Of a stretch of 64,000 nucleotides of DNA, positions 62,759 through 64,000 are shown one piece after another. The stretch comes from Paenibacillaceae bacterium. Its GTDB lineage: Bacteria > Bacillota > Bacilli > Paenibacillales > Paenibacillaceae. Made by a program: the position numbers and the translations under genes. Numbering within the stretch: the first letter of the stretch is position 1; the number at the start of each line of letters is the position of its first letter. Under the pieces are notes generated by a model. It did not search any database and had not been told where the DNA came from. It was given only the letters and a program-made list of their open reading frames with translations. Location: positions 1 to 64,000 of the forward strand of contig REGQ01000002.1 of NCBI GenBank assembly GCA_004134985.1, in the 5' to 3' direction.

Positions 62759-64000
62759 TATACCCGCCTCGCTTTTCGGAATCTTTCCAACGAAGGACGA
62801 CTTTTAAACCGCCCAGGTCGGTTGATTCGAATAATCCGATTCCCGCTCCTTCACCGAAATGCATGACAAGACGCTGGTTGACATTCCACAAACCGGTACC
62901 GATATCGCTACCCAGCGGCTGCTGCATCCGATCCATTATTTCGAGAATTTTCTCCTTGGTGATGCCGACGCCGTTGTCCTCCACAACGATGTGGATTTCA
63001 TCGTGTTTCTCATAGGCCTCAATATGCAGCTTGACGGGCTCCCCGGTTCGCTCGATACCGTGCTTGATGGCATTTTCAATAATCGGCTGGATAAGCAGCT
63101 TTGGAATCATAATGTCCTTGGCATAATCCGGGATGTTGTACTGCATCTCGATCTGTACGAAACGCATTTGAATGATTTTCAAATAATGCTTTGTAAATTC
63201 CATTTCCACTGACATCGGAACGATCTCCATCTCCATCCGTGTGACGTAACGGTAATATTGGCTGAGATGGTAGGTCATCATGACGACATCGTCATGCTTC
63301 TTCAGTTTGGTCATATTCATTATAAAACTTAAACAATTATACAAAAAATGCGGGTTGATTTGCGACTGCAACTGCTTCAACGTCGCATCCCGGGAACGAA
63401 GGCGCTCTTCATACACCTTTTCAATCAGTTGCCTGATTTCCAGCGTCATCTCATTGAAGTGGTCAAACAAATATTGAAATTCATCATTGCCCCCCTTCTG
63501 CAGTGTAGTGATAACATAATTGCCCTGTTTCACCCGCTCGATGTTGCGAATCAGCTTGAGAATCGGTTGTTGTACTTTGCGGTACAAGAGCAGCACCAAG
63601 GCGACGGCGACGGCCAACAGCAGGAGCATCGTGCCAAAGAAGTTCAGCTGATTCGTTCGAATCGGCTTTAAAATCGTCTCTACCGGGACATATTCAAACA
63701 CATGCCACCCGAGGCTTGGTACTTGGTCATAATACATCTCGTAGGAAGCGCCTTTTACCTTAAGACGAAAGCTGCCATCCGTTCCGAGCTCTCGCTCTTG
63801 CAGATGCGCTTTCAATTGCTGCAGATCTTCATGCCGTCCCCTCTTGCCTTTAATCATCTCGCCACTCTCGGCGGAATAGAGAAATATCTGACCGTTGCTT
63901 GCAGACTCAAATTGATCGAGCATATTGACAATGTTGTGATACGGAAACTTCACCTCGATAATCATATGAAGATCTTCAAGCCGCTCGTACACAGCGGGCA
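62751..64000 (-). CDS. Sensor histidine kinase, YesM-type (5' end outside the window)
   Basis: The reading frame remains open to the right edge, so the N-terminus and first membrane helix are missing. The visible part has an extracytoplasmic sensor end, a transmembrane helix (FFGTMLLLLAVAVALVLLLY), HAMP, the phospho-histidine motif LKQLQSQINPHFLYNCLSFI and an ATPase domain (IIENAIKHGIE, VEDNGVGI). It pairs with the response regulator just downstream. Confidence 0.9.
   Translation of the reverse strand, partial: PAVYERLEDLHMIIEVKFPYHNIVNMLDQFESASNGQIFLYSAESGEMIKGKRGRHEDLQQLKAHLQERELGTDGSFRLKVKGASYEMYYDQVPSLGWHVFEYVPVETILKPIRTNQLNFFGTMLLLLAVAVALVLLLYRKVQQPILKLIRNIERVKQGNYVITTLQKGGNDEFQYLFDHFNEMTLEIRQLIEKVYEERLRSRDATLKQLQSQINPHFLYNCLSFIMNMTKLKKHDDVVMMTYHLSQYYRYVTRMEMEIVPMSVEMEFTKHYLKIIQMRFVQIEMQYNIPDYAKDIMIPKLLIQPIIENAIKHGIERTGEPVKLHIEAYEKHDEIHIVVEDNGVGITKEKILEIMDRMQQPLGSDIGTGLWNVNQRLVMHFGEGAGIGLFESTDLGGLKVVLRWKDSEKRGGYND

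Overview
The window comes from a spore-forming Gram-positive bacterium of the Paenibacillaceae type, probably Paenibacillus or a close relative. The evidence is a complete gerA-type spore germination operon, SLH-anchored surface proteins, purine-rich Shine-Dalgarno sites with many TTG and GTG starts, several large YesM/YesN-type two-component pairs, and many sugar-acid and polysaccharide genes. I see no rRNA or tRNA genes and no complete mobile element. This assignment is an inference from gene content, not from a database search.

Layout. 413-6406: an Opp/Dpp peptide ABC transporter operon with a trailing unknown gene. 6652-8407: a thioredoxin-like protein and an aldose epimerase. 8577-14161 (minus): an Fd-independent, Fur-controlled heme acquisition operon (membrane NEAT protein, SLH-anchored double-NEAT protein, IsdE-like lipoprotein, FecCD permease, ATPase) with a strong Fur box over its promoter. 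14491-14721: a small orphan gene. 14847-19362: uxaA, uxaB and a FucU-type mutarotase with a divergent AraC regulator. 19522-24902: a second sugar-acid operon (FAH-family hydrolase, two SDR dehydrogenases, split UxaA-type dehydratase) facing a LacI regulator, with a clear palindromic operator. 25289-29976: two large type I-C-like CRISPR arrays that share a leader, with a decayed SLH gene between them and no cas genes in the window. 30410-35412: aspartate-semialdehyde dehydrogenase of the archaeal/fungal type and a gerA operon. 35540-37317: a PhyH dioxygenase and a divergent AraC regulator.

37460-44466 is the most unusual block. Three genes on the minus strand encode a secreted GH2 enzyme that ends in cohesin, FIVAR and dockerin modules, an SLH-anchored protein carrying one cohesin, and a protein with two cohesins and two dockerins. 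Together they look like a compact, cell-surface cohesin-dockerin system. It sits directly downstream of a xylFGH-type sugar ABC transporter (44622-48463) and of a XylFII-LytS-YesN-like three-component sensor (48571-52578), so binding, hydrolysis and uptake of a sugar polymer may be linked.

52882-64000: a secreted NlpC/P60 protein; a GntR regulator convergent with a MaoC-like protein and a fuconolactonase-like amidohydrolase, whose two promoters carry the same operator at the same spacing; glutamate dehydrogenase; three small unknown proteins; an IS3-family transposase remnant; and an extracellular solute-binding protein with a response regulator and a sensor kinase cut by the right edge of the window.
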